A stretch of DNA of 64,000 nt from an uncultured Bacilli bacterium. GTDB lineage: Bacteria; Bacillota_I; Bacilli_A; RF39; UBA660. Positions 44,907 through 53,593 of this stretch are shown one piece after another (the stretch's first letter is position 1; every line of letters starts with the position of its first letter). Position numbers and translations under genes: made by a program. The notes below the pieces were generated by a model that made no database searches, had not been told where the DNA came from, and saw nothing but the letters and a program-made list of their open reading frames with translations. The stretch covers positions 90,402-154,401 of the forward strand of contig CAKPJX010000001.1 of assembly GCA_934163035.1 (NCBI GenBank), written 5' to 3'.

Positions 44907-44912
44907 AATATT

Positions 44913-44942
44913 ATTATATCATGTTCGAACATAAATATACAA
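44913..44942 (-). promoter_or_regulatory. 6S RNA promoter with palindrome in its spacer
   Basis: On the minus strand TTGTAT (44937-44942), 18 bases, TATAAT (44913-44918) with an extended TG element. The spacer contains the perfect 12-base palindrome ATGTTCGAACAT (44921-44932), a possible repressor site. Confidence 0.75.
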
Positions 44943-44993
44943 TATTTTTCACTTTTTTTACGTAAAGGCATAAAGTATTATAGGTGAAAAAAT

Positions 44994-45752
44994 ATGTACT
45001 TTAACAAAGAAGATATTTCAATTTACTATGAAAAATATGGAAATAGTTCAAAAACCATTTTTATACTCCCAGGATGGGGAGACACCAGGAAAACATTTTA
45101 CCATCTAATTAACTATTTTAAAGAAGACTACACCATTTATATAATTGATTACCCAGGATTTGGCAACAGTATAATTCCAAATAAAAATTTAACTATATAT
45201 GACTATGCAAATTGCATAAGAGAACTGATGACAAGCGAAAACATTAAAGATCCAATAATAATTGCCCATTCATTTGGTGGACGAATTGCCACTCTATTAA
45301 CAGGCTACTACAAAGAAAAAATATCAAAATTAGTAATGATTGATACAGCCTCAATAAAACCAAGACAAACATTTAAAGGCTTCATAAAGAAAATAACATA
45401 CAAACTATTAAAACAAATAAATAAATTGTTACCTAAAAACAAAAGAAAATGTTTTTCTAAGAAACTTCTAAAAATATTTGGATCAGATGACTATCAAAAT
45501 CTTCCAAATGGAATGCATCAGACTTTTAAAAACATTGTAAATGAAAACTTAAAATATTATATTAAAGATATAGAAAGTGAAACATTAATAATATGGGGTG
45601 AAAAAGATCAAGCAACACCTTTAAAAGATGGTATCAAATTTAATACTTTAATAAAAGATTCGACCCTAATAGTTTACCCTAAAAGAGGACACTTCTCTTA
45701 TCTAGAAGAGCCATATCTAACTAATAAAATTATAGAAAATTTCATAAAATAA
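44994..45752 (+). CDS. Alpha/beta hydrolase
   Basis: 252 residues. The oxyanion-hole region is FILPGWGDTRKTF, the nucleophile elbow AHSFGGR (Ser), the acid Asp in WGEKDQATP, and the His in KRGHFSYLE, so the catalytic triad is complete. The cap segment is basic and helical (KKITYKLLKQINKLLPKNKRK). No signal peptide, so it acts in the cytoplasm. Substrate unknown; esterase or hydrolase of the YbfF/MenH-like group. AGGTGAAAAAAT precedes the ATG. Confidence 0.88.
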   Translation: MYFNKEDISIYYEKYGNSSKTIFILPGWGDTRKTFYHLINYFKEDYTIYIIDYPGFGNSIIPNKNLTIYDYANCIRELMTSENIKDPIIIAHSFGGRIATLLTGYYKEKISKLVMIDTASIKPRQTFKGFIKKITYKLLKQINKLLPKNKRKCFSKKLLKIFGSDDYQNLPNGMHQTFKNIVNENLKYYIKDIESETLIIWGEKDQATPLKDGIKFNTLIKDSTLIVYPKRGHFSYLEEPYLTNKIIENFIK

Positions 45753-45777
45753 GCTACTAAATTTTTTAGCAGCTTAT
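45748..45777. terminator. Bidirectional terminator
   Basis: AAGCTACTAAA and TTTAGCAGCTT form a stem with one mismatch, flanked by A/T runs; it serves two convergent genes and overlaps the stop region of the minus-strand gene. Confidence 0.8.
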
Positions 45778-46427
45778 TTTTTATCTGGAGATAATTCGCT
45801 AACAACAATCTTCCCATGATAGTGAGATTTATTAGCATTTTGAAAATTATCATCTATCCAAAATTTCAATGAATATTCAATTTTTGTTCCTGCCTTCAAA
45901 ACAGCAGTTTGTATAATAGTATCATCACTAAGTGATAAAATGGCACCATCATCAATGCTATACTTAATATATTTTCTATCTATTTTTTTATTATTACAAT
46001 TATCATGGGACATCATATCCAAATCATCAACGACTTCTATATTATAAATAACACTACGATCAGAAGTATTAGTAATAAAGACTCTATAATCATCACTTTT
46101 CATACCATCATTATCACTAAGAGCATCATCATTAACAAAACTAATTACATCACCCATATTACTATCTTTTTCTTTATAAGTAATTGTCAAATTGTTTGAC
46201 TTCAATACGTATTGTGAAGTAGAATCTTGAATTGATGAAAAAATAGAATAAAAAGCGAGCAATAATGAAACTAATATAACAGTAACTAAAATGGCAGTAA
46301 ACTTTGATTCTTGTTCCTTAATTCGTTCAATAACATGATCAAGTTGTGTGTTAGAATATTTTTTTATATCCTCTTGCGTTAATTTTTTAGTTTTTGTATT
46401 CTTAGTATCATTACTTGCTCTACTCAT
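45774..46427 (-). CDS. Membrane-anchored extracytoplasmic protein of unknown function
   Basis: 217 residues. A charged cytoplasmic N-terminus (about 1-42, rich in Lys, Thr and Asn, with a coiled-coil-like DHVIERIKEQESKF) is followed by one membrane helix (about 43-62, AILVTVILVSLLLAFYSIF). The outer part of about 150 residues is beta-rich (YRVFITNTSDRSVIYNIEVV, IEYSLKFWIDD), like a single Ig-like or cupredoxin-like sandwich. Not recognised. It stands alone between the hydrolase gene and aspS. Confidence 0.72.
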   Translation of the reverse strand: MSRASNDTKNTKTKKLTQEDIKKYSNTQLDHVIERIKEQESKFTAILVTVILVSLLLAFYSIFSSIQDSTSQYVLKSNNLTITYKEKDSNMGDVISFVNDDALSDNDGMKSDDYRVFITNTSDRSVIYNIEVVDDLDMMSHDNCNNKKIDRKYIKYSIDDGAILSLSDDTIIQTAVLKAGTKIEYSLKFWIDDNFQNANKSHYHGKIVVSELSPDKK

Positions 46428-46489
46428 AATATCACCATCTTTTTACTATAATTAGTATAGCATAAAATATATGAAATTAGTACATAATG

Positions 46490-48238
46490 TTAATCGTTTT
46501 TTACAACTGCAATACCCAAATCATCAAGTTGTTCGGAAGAAACAGTATTAGGGCATTCACTCATTAAACAACTTGCACTAGTAGTTTTAGGAAAAGCTAT
46601 AACATCACGAATATTTTCAGTACCACAAAGAAGCATAGTAAGTCTATCAAGACCAAGTGCTAATCCACCATGAGGAGGAGTACCATATTTCAAAGCATCA
46701 ACAAAGAAACCAAACTTTTCCCTAACATCATTATCTGATAACTCTAGAGCCTTAAACATTTTCTCTTGAACATCTTCTTTATGAATACGAATAGATCCAC
46801 CACCAGCTTCATATCCATTAATAACAATATCATAAGCCTTAGAATAGCAATGAGCCTTATCAGTAAGCAACTTATCAACATCTTCATCAAGTGGTGCAGT
46901 AAATGGATGATGACAAGCCATATACCTTCCCTCTTCTTCACTATATTCAAATGATGGAAATTTAACTACCCATAGTAACTGATAATCATCTTTTTTAATA
47001 AGGCCTAAATCATGACCAAGCTTTACACGTAAGGCTCCTAAAGAAACCTTTACTCTCATATAGTTTTTATCAGCAACAATCAAAACTAAATCATTCTTTT
47101 CAAGCCCAAGTTGACTCTTTAAAGCAGTAACTTCGCTATCTGTAACTACTTTAGCTATACTACCACTTACTTCATCATCAAACTTTAAATAAGCAAGACC
47201 AGAAGCCTTATATGTCTTAACAAACTCAGTAAGTTGATCTAACATCTTACGAGAATACTTATCAGCAGCATTCTTTAAAACTAAACAGTTAATAATACCA
47301 CCATCGCTAATAACATCTTTAAAAAGACCAAAAGTAGTATTAGAGAAAATAGCTGTAATATCATTAATTGGCATATCAAAACGTAAATCCGGTTTATCTG
47401 AACCATACAATTCAATAGCAGTATCATATTCCATACGGCGAAGTGGTAATTTAATATCAATACCTCTAACTTCTCTAAATATAGAAGCAATAAGTCCTTC
47501 AGTAATCTTCATTACATCATCCTGATCAACAAAACTCATCTCTAAATCTATTTGTGTAAATTCAGGTTGACGATCACTTCTTAAATCCTCATCACGGAAA
47601 CATTTAGCAATCTGAAAATACCTCTCCATTCCACCAACCATCAAAAGTTGCTTAAATAATTGAGGAGATTGAGGTAGGGCAAAAAATTTACCCTTATTTA
47701 CACGACTAGGTACTAAATAGTCTCTAGCTCCTTCAGGTGTAGACTTACATAAAATTGGTGTTTCAACTTCAATAAAATCTTGATTATCTAAGTATTTACG
47801 AGCAGCCATCATTATTTTATGACGCACAATTAAATTATTTTTTATAGTACTACGTCTTAAATCCAAATAACGATATTTAAGTCTAGTATCTTCCAAAGCT
47901 GTTGTAGTATCACTAATCTCAAAAGGTAAATCACGACTTGAATTTAATAATTCAATTGAACTTACTTCAACTTCTATATCACCAGTCGCGATATTTTTAT
48001 TTTTAGACTCTCTTTCTAATACAACTCCACCTATCTTAATAACAGCTTCATTTTTTAAGTTACTTGCCACTTCATAACAAGCTCCGTCTCTAACAACTAG
48101 TTGCACTATTCCACTACGGTCTCGTAAATCTATAAAACAAACTCCACCTAAATCACGCTTCTTTTGTACCCAACCATATAATACTACTTCTCTATTAACA
48201 TCCGTTATTCTTAAACTATTATTTTCTATCTCTTTCAT
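46490..48238 (-). CDS. aspS: Aspartyl-tRNA synthetase
   Basis: 582 residues. Class II synthetase charging tRNA-Asp. The N-terminal OB fold binds the anticodon (LYGWVQKKRDLGGVCFIDLRD spans its core). Motif 2 has the sequence FRDEDLRSDRQPEFTQ; the bacterial GAD insert follows; motif 3 is GLALGLDRL. It lies 15 bases downstream of hisS, controlled by the same T-box leader. GAGGTAAGTT precedes the ATG. Confidence 0.97.
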   Translation of the reverse strand: MKEIENNSLRITDVNREVVLYGWVQKKRDLGGVCFIDLRDRSGIVQLVVRDGACYEVASNLKNEAVIKIGGVVLERESKNKNIATGDIEVEVSSIELLNSSRDLPFEISDTTTALEDTRLKYRYLDLRRSTIKNNLIVRHKIMMAARKYLDNQDFIEVETPILCKSTPEGARDYLVPSRVNKGKFFALPQSPQLFKQLLMVGGMERYFQIAKCFRDEDLRSDRQPEFTQIDLEMSFVDQDDVMKITEGLIASIFREVRGIDIKLPLRRMEYDTAIELYGSDKPDLRFDMPINDITAIFSNTTFGLFKDVISDGGIINCLVLKNAADKYSRKMLDQLTEFVKTYKASGLAYLKFDDEVSGSIAKVVTDSEVTALKSQLGLEKNDLVLIVADKNYMRVKVSLGALRVKLGHDLGLIKKDDYQLLWVVKFPSFEYSEEEGRYMACHHPFTAPLDEDVDKLLTDKAHCYSKAYDIVINGYEAGGGSIRIHKEDVQEKMFKALELSDNDVREKFGFFVDALKYGTPPHGGLALGLDRLTMLLCGTENIRDVIAFPKTTSASCLMSECPNTVSSEQLDDLGIAVVKND

Positions 48239-48253
48239 AACTTACCTCACATC

Positions 48254-49636
48254 CTATTTATGATGACATTCAGACCCACAATTGCAAGAATCACCACAAT
48301 CACAAGAGTCTTCACAGCAACAATCATCATTATGACAACAATCACAATCACAATCATCATCAGCACTTGTATTTAACATTTCATCTAAATAATAGATTAA
48401 TGCATCCAAGCTAACAATCTCTTCTTCTTTTGTCTTATTATTTTTTATTTTGACCTCATTATTATTTAAATCATCACTATTTAGAATTGCTAAATATTTA
48501 GCATTAAGTCTATCAGCTTGTTTAAATTGTCCTTTCAAGGCACGATTAGTATACTCCATTTCAACAATAAATCCAGCAAGTCTTAACTCCTGTGCCAAGT
48601 ATGTAGCATATTTTTTCTCTTCTTCATTAACATACATCAAGAACAAATCAACATCTTCAACTATTGGTATCTTAACTTTTTCTAACTCCATTGCCATAAC
48701 AAGTCTACCAATACCAGAAGCAAATCCAACACAAGCCGTATCTGGACCACCAAGTTGATTAACAAGCCCATTATAACGACCACCAGCACCAATTACATTA
48801 TTACTTCCAGATCCTTCAACCTTAGCCTCTATTTCAAAAACTGTATGATTATAATAATCAAGTCCTCTAACAATATTTGGATTTATTTCATACTTAATAC
48901 CTAAGATATCTAAATAATCGCAAACCTTTTCAAAACGTTCCTTACTAGCATCATTTAAATAATCTAAAGTTTTAGGTGCATTCTTAAAAATTTCTTTGGA
49001 AGAATCAACCTTACAATCTAAAATTCTAAGTGGATTATTTTCATAACGAACCTTGCAGTCTTCACATAAATCATCTAAATATGGAGCAAAATAATCAACT
49101 AATGCCTCTCTATAAGCTTTTCTAGATTCATTATCACCCAAAGAATTAATGTTAACCTTTATTTCTTTTAAACCTAGCATTTTATAAATATTAACAGCTA
49201 ATGAAATCACTTCACTATCAGTAACTGGATCATCACTTCCCAATACTTCAACACCAAACTGAGTAAGTTCTCTATCCCTACCTGCTTGAGGTCTTTCATA
49301 TCTATACATAGTACCATTGTAATAAACTTTAACTGGTTGATTAGGATCACCATACATCTTATTTTCTATATAAGCTCTAACAACACCAGCAGTTCCTTCT
49401 GGTCTTAAAGTTATCTTTCTGCCACCTTTATCTAAAAAATCATAACTTTCTTTAGAAACAATGTCTGTAGTTTCACCAACACCACGATGAAATAATTCTG
49501 TAGACTCAAATAAAGGAGTACGAATAAAAGTATAATTATACTTTTCCATTACAGTATCAATTACACTATCAACATATTTCCAAATCTTTGCCTCTCTTCC
49601 ATAAATATCATTACAACCTTTTTGTCTTTGTATCAT
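48254..49636 (-). CDS. hisS: Histidyl-tRNA synthetase with a cysteine-rich C-terminal tail
   Basis: 460 residues. Class II synthetase charging tRNA-His: motif 1 YTFIRTPLFES, motif 2 TLRPEGTAGVVRAYI and MYRYERPQAGRDREL, the His-specific GLDYYNHTVFE and motif 3 VGFASGIGRL, with an anticodon-binding domain to about residue 420. It then has an unusual tail of about 35 residues with 12 Cys and 3 His among Asp, Gly and Ser (CDCDCC, CCCED, CDCGDSCNCG, ending ECHHK). The tail looks like a metal-binding metallothionein-type extension and is not part of normal HisRS. GGAGG precedes the ATG, behind a T-box leader. Confidence 0.95.
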   Translation of the reverse strand: MIQRQKGCNDIYGREAKIWKYVDSVIDTVMEKYNYTFIRTPLFESTELFHRGVGETTDIVSKESYDFLDKGGRKITLRPEGTAGVVRAYIENKMYGDPNQPVKVYYNGTMYRYERPQAGRDRELTQFGVEVLGSDDPVTDSEVISLAVNIYKMLGLKEIKVNINSLGDNESRKAYREALVDYFAPYLDDLCEDCKVRYENNPLRILDCKVDSSKEIFKNAPKTLDYLNDASKERFEKVCDYLDILGIKYEINPNIVRGLDYYNHTVFEIEAKVEGSGSNNVIGAGGRYNGLVNQLGGPDTACVGFASGIGRLVMAMELEKVKIPIVEDVDLFLMYVNEEEKKYATYLAQELRLAGFIVEMEYTNRALKGQFKQADRLNAKYLAILNSDDLNNNEVKIKNNKTKEEEIVSLDALIYYLDEMLNTSADDDCDCDCCHNDDCCCEDSCDCGDSCNCGSECHHK

Positions 49637-49640
49637 AAAT

Positions 49641-49834
49641 CCTCCTAAAATAAAAAGGTAACACCAACTAAGGGCGAATATATCGCGGTGCCACCTTATT
49701 AAAACTCAAATAACTAATAACGGAGTTACCCGTCTTCCAAACGTTAGATGTCTTCTATTTTATCTCATAAAGTATTTCCACCAGCCATACTCTCTCTACA
49801 TAATTAATAAAATATACTCTTTCCAACAGAAGTT
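49641..49834 (-). promoter_or_regulatory. T-box riboswitch leader of hisS-aspS
   Basis: The T-box AAGGTGGCACCGCG is at 49684-49697 on the minus strand, with the antiterminator/terminator hairpin (49656-49697) and U-run before the hisS ribosome-binding site. Stem I has AGAGAG and the distal loop GCTGGTGG; stem III-like TAACTCCGTTA follows. The specifier region reads GACAT (49748-49752): GAC is an Asp codon and the overlapping CAT a His codon. Uncharged tRNA binding lets transcription continue. Confidence 0.9.
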
Positions 49835-49840
49835 ACCTAT

Positions 49841-49869
49841 ATTATAAAACAATATTAAAAATTAAACAA
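49841..49869 (-). promoter_or_regulatory. Promoter of the hisS-aspS T-box leader
   Basis: On the minus strand TTGTTT (49864-49869), 17 bases, TATAAT (49841-49846). Confidence 0.7.
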
Positions 49870-49914
49870 TAGATTTTTTAACAATCAATAATAAAGAAAA
49901 AACATTTACCATAA

Positions 49915-51945
49915 TTAAGCAACATCAGTAGATTTATCGCTCACTTTAGATAACACCTTACTTTCACCACTACCATTAACTACTACCTTTTGTACAATAT
50001 CATCAAAGAAACAGTTTGCCTTTTCCTTATATAAATGCAATACCGTTTTAGTTGTTTCTAATACTTCTTCTTTCTCAATACCCAAAAATTGCGCTATCTC
50101 TTCTGATGAAAAACGTTTTCCATCTACATATCCTAATTTTAAAGAAACTATTACAAACTTCTTAGCAGACAATTCATTAATAGTCTGAGAAAAGATTGGT
50201 AATTTCAATATATCTAAATTATTATCATCAACAACAATTGTACCATCTGATTTAGACTCACCTTCAGCATTATCTTCAATAGCAGCAACTTGTTTTAGCC
50301 TCTCTTTAGCCTCTCTAAATTCTTTTTTAGGTTTATCATCAATCACAGTAGCTGGTTGCAAAATCTCTTGAGGTTTGCATTTAGGTGTATCATTAATAGC
50401 AGTAGTTGGTTTTGTAACTTTTCCTTTACTCATATACTTGCTATATGAATTTTGTTGGTCTCCTACGGTATCTTTAATAGAACGAATATCTACTCCTCCT
50501 AATATTTTTTCAGGATATGACATATAGGATGCAAGTACTTTAACGTATTTTGATCCTCTAATCTTTCTTAATGCCTTATTTTGTATCTGTCTAACTCTTT
50601 CTTTACTAACGCCAATTTTTTCACCAATTTCAAGAAGCTTCATCGGTTCTGGGCTAATAAAGCCATAACGTAACATCAATACTTCAACTTCCTGTGCATT
50701 CAATTTACACTCCTCAAATACTCTTCTAACATCACCATTCATGAAACTAACAATAGCTAATTCTTCTGGCAACTCAGCATCAGATGGAATAAAATCTTTT
50801 AATTCCGTATCACCATCATCACCTATAGTAGCATTCAAACTTGACACGCCGCCCTGATATTGAAACATTCTAGTAGCATCCTCAATAGATATTCCCATCT
50901 CTAAAGCAACTTCTTCTACTGTTGGCTTCCTATTTAATTTTGTCTCTAAATTTCCCTCCACTTTCCTATATTTATTCATTTTTTCATAAAAATGAACAGG
51001 CAGTCTAATATTATTACCTTTATCAGCAAGAGCCCTACCTATAGCCTGCCTAATCCACCATGTAGCATATGAAGAAAATTTATATCCTTTAGTAAAATCA
51101 AACTTATCAACTGCTTTCATTAATCCTATATTGCCTTCTTGAATTAAATCCAAAAATGGCAAACCTCTATTACAATACTTTAATGCAATACTAACAACCA
51201 GTCTCAAATTACTCTCTATAAATAACTCTCTAGCACTATTATCGCCTTTAGATACTCTAATTGCTAATCTTTTTTCATCATCAGCTGATAATAATGGAAT
51301 ACCTCTAATTTCATTTAAATACATTTTTACACTATCATATACTCTATGATCAGAAATCTCATATTCGTCTAAATGAAACTCTTTTTCCTTTATTTCAATG
51401 TCTTTAAATGTGCAATAAGCTTCAAGAGCAAAGACTAATGAAGAACTATTAAAAATTGCAGAAGCATTACCTGATACAACTTGAGAATAATAACGTTTTA
51501 AGACTGCTTCAATCATTTCACTAAAATCAGCATTTTTATCTATTATCTCAATCAATAAGTCTAAGTTCGGCATAAAATTATAATCTTCTAAAAATATATC
51601 CAATTTATTAAAATGATTCATTATATCTTTATAAGTAGAAAATTTAGTAAATTCTTGCTTTATATAATTGTCTAATATTTTATATACAGTTTTCGAATTA
51701 GATAGCATTTTTTCTACTTTCTCAGATAAAACTAATTCTAACCTCCGCTCTATAAACTTAGGGTATGGTATTTTTCCATTATAAGTGCTTTTTGAATCAA
51801 CAATTTCTGCTTTTACTAATTTATAATAATCTTCCTCAGACATTTCAATATAACCAAATCGTTTAAATATTTCAAGAATCTCTGGTAGCAAGCATTCAAA
51901 AAGCTCATCAGAATTCATATGTTGAATCTTTTCTAAACTAAGCAT
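49915..51945 (-). CDS. Large second sigma-70 factor with N- and C-terminal extensions
   Basis: 676 residues from ATG 51945 (GGGGGAG upstream). The centre is a full group 1/2 sigma: region 1.2 [14 protein letters not shown], region 2 [18 protein letters not shown] and [13 protein letters not shown], region 3 [13 protein letters not shown], region 4 [17 protein letters not shown] (about 205-490). It carries about 195 extra residues in front, helical and unlike region 1.1, and about 185 behind. The C-terminal extension has a Pro/Lys linker and then a second HTH-like unit ([20 protein letters not shown]) resembling another region 4. It coexists with the normal RpoD. Its promoter class and trigger are unknown. 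Confidence 0.9.
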   Translation of the reverse strand: MLSLEKIQHMNSDELFECLLPEILEIFKRFGYIEMSEEDYYKLVKAEIVDSKSTYNGKIPYPKFIERRLELVLSEKVEKMLSNSKTVYKILDNYIKQEFTKFSTYKDIMNHFNKLDIFLEDYNFMPNLDLLIEIIDKNADFSEMIEAVLKRYYSQVVSGNASAIFNSSSLVFALEAYCTFKDIEIKEKEFHLDEYEISDHRVYDSVKMYLNEIRGIPLLSADDEKRLAIRVSKGDNSARELFIESNLRLVVSIALKYCNRGLPFLDLIQEGNIGLMKAVDKFDFTKGYKFSSYATWWIRQAIGRALADKGNNIRLPVHFYEKMNKYRKVEGNLETKLNRKPTVEEVALEMGISIEDATRMFQYQGGVSSLNATIGDDGDTELKDFIPSDAELPEELAIVSFMNGDVRRVFEECKLNAQEVEVLMLRYGFISPEPMKLLEIGEKIGVSKERVRQIQNKALRKIRGSKYVKVLASYMSYPEKILGGVDIRSIKDTVGDQQNSYSKYMSKGKVTKPTTAINDTPKCKPQEILQPATVIDDKPKKEFREAKERLKQVAAIEDNAEGESKSDGTIVVDDNNLDILKLPIFSQTINELSAKKFVIVSLKLGYVDGKRFSSEEIAQFLGIEKEEVLETTKTVLHLYKEKANCFFDDIVQKVVVNGSGESKVLSKVSDKSTDVA

Positions 51946-52044
51946 AATATCTCCCCCAAAAAAGTTATATATCAATAATATATTAACACAATAAAAGATA
52001 AAATTAACAATATTTTAATACTTTTAAGTTTATAAAATATAAAA

Positions 52045-52079
52045 AGCTTAGCTATATTAAAATATTACATAACTAAGCT
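52045..52079 (-). terminator. Terminator of the dtd-permease end of the operon
   Basis: AGCTTAGTTAT and ATAGCTAAGCT form an 11-bp stem (one G-U) on the minus strand, followed by TTTTTATATTTT. Confidence 0.88.
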
Positions 52080-52095
52080 AATTATAATTTATTAT

Positions 52096-53154
52096 CTAAA
52101 TTGACTTTTTAACAAATCCTACACCTTTTTTTAAATCTTTTTTAAAGAAATTATATGTAGTTCTAATAAATAAGTAGCAAGGAAGAGCTATTATAATTCC
52201 CCAAATACCAGCAACAGTTCCGCCAATCGATACAGCCATAATAGTGATTAATGGATTTACATCATTAGTCTTACCATAAACTTTTGGAGATATCAAATAT
52301 CCATCAAGTTGAGGAAATATCAAACAGATAACAACAGTTGCAATAACTAAAGGCTTTGAAATAACACTTGCTGTTATTATTGCTATAACATTTGTAATAA
52401 GCCCACCAAAATATGGAATAACAGTTGTAACACAAGCAAGAATACCAAGCAATAACCAGTTAGGATGACCAACTATAAAAAACAGTAAGCTATACTCTAT
52501 CAACTGAATTATCATAAAAATACCAAGTCCTTTTAGATAATTAGAAATTTCTACATCCAAACACTTAAAATATTCGTATGTTTTATTGCTAAACGATTGA
52601 AAAATTTCCTTAAGCCAAGATCTAATATTTGAAAAATCAGCCAAAAAGTAAATAAATCCAACAAAACCAACTATAAATTTACTAATAAAATTAATAGATC
52701 CAGATACAAAACCAACTGTAGAAGAAGATATAAAATTACCCATATCTTTTAAAATATCATTTAAATAATCTGTAACTTTAATTTCAAATCCACCTAAATT
52801 CACGTTAAATTTAGTACCAAAATTTTCTAAAACTTTTGCAACAACTTTAATAAATAAAGTTAATTGCTCATAAACAAGTGGTAAAACAATTGCTAGTAAT
52901 GCTCCAATCAATAAAACAATACCTACAATTACTATAGTAACACTAAGACCTCTTTTAATATTCTTATCACAAAGAAAATCAACTAACGGTGTTAAAGCAT
53001 AAGCTAGAAAAAAACCTACTATAAATGGTAAAAGTACTACTACTATATTAGTAAAAATTCCCCACCAAATACCAATATTACTAACAGTAATATAGATGAG
53101 TGACAAAAAAGCAACTGCATTTATTATTTTATAATTTAATTTATTAGAAAACAT
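52096..53154 (-). CDS. AI-2E family (PerM/YtvI-like) membrane transporter
   Basis: 352 residues with about seven or eight membrane helices. The family pattern is clear: a first helix pair with VLLPFIVGFFLAYALTPLVDFL, a soluble loop rich in helices, and the C-terminal GGLITNVIAIITA, VYGKTNDVNPLITIMAVSIGG and GIIIALPCYLF. AI-2E proteins export or exchange small molecules or ions (some are Na+/H+ or signal exporters); the substrate here cannot be told. AAAGGTGATTCT precedes the ATG. It follows dtd by 4 bases. Confidence 0.9.
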   Translation of the reverse strand: MFSNKLNYKIINAVAFLSLIYITVSNIGIWWGIFTNIVVVLLPFIVGFFLAYALTPLVDFLCDKNIKRGLSVTIVIVGIVLLIGALLAIVLPLVYEQLTLFIKVVAKVLENFGTKFNVNLGGFEIKVTDYLNDILKDMGNFISSSTVGFVSGSINFISKFIVGFVGFIYFLADFSNIRSWLKEIFQSFSNKTYEYFKCLDVEISNYLKGLGIFMIIQLIEYSLLFFIVGHPNWLLLGILACVTTVIPYFGGLITNVIAIITASVISKPLVIATVVICLIFPQLDGYLISPKVYGKTNDVNPLITIMAVSIGGTVAGIWGIIIALPCYLFIRTTYNFFKKDLKKGVGFVKKSI

Positions 53155-53158
53155 AGAA

Positions 53159-53593
53159 TCACCTTTCTATACATATTGTAGTAGGACCAATATTAGTAAT
53201 TTTAAGTTCCATATCAGCACCAAAAATACCCGTTTCTACATGAACATATTTATAAAGTTCCTGATTGAAATGATTATATAAACTAACAGCCTCATTTCCA
53301 CTCATAGCAGAAACATAGCTAGGTCTATTTCCCTTCTTACACGATGCATATAAAGTAAACTGTGACACAGACAAAATATCTCCGCCATAATCAAGTATAC
53401 TCTTATTCATTATTCCATTATCATCGGGAAATATACGTAAATTAACTATTTTTTTTGCCATATAATCAATCGTTTCAAAACTATCTCCTAAAGTAAAGCC
53501 AACCAAAACCACCAATCCTTGATCTATTTTGCCAACTGTTTTTCCATCAACTACAACAGAGGCCTCATTACTCCTTTGAATTACAACTCTCAT
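53159..53593 (-). CDS. dtd: D-aminoacyl-tRNA deacylase
   Basis: 144 residues, normal length. It removes D-amino acids mischarged on tRNA. The catalytic/chirality motif is SQFTLYASCKKGNRPSY, with the C-terminal NIGPTTICIE (GPxT motif). The start ATG overlaps the rel stop codon by 4 bases (ATGA), so it is translated with rel. The rel-dtd pair is conserved in Firmicutes. Confidence 0.95.
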   Translation of the reverse strand: MRVVIQRSNEASVVVDGKTVGKIDQGLVVLVGFTLGDSFETIDYMAKKIVNLRIFPDDNGIMNKSILDYGGDILSVSQFTLYASCKKGNRPSYVSAMSGNEAVSLYNHFNQELYKYVHVETGIFGADMELKITNIGPTTICIER

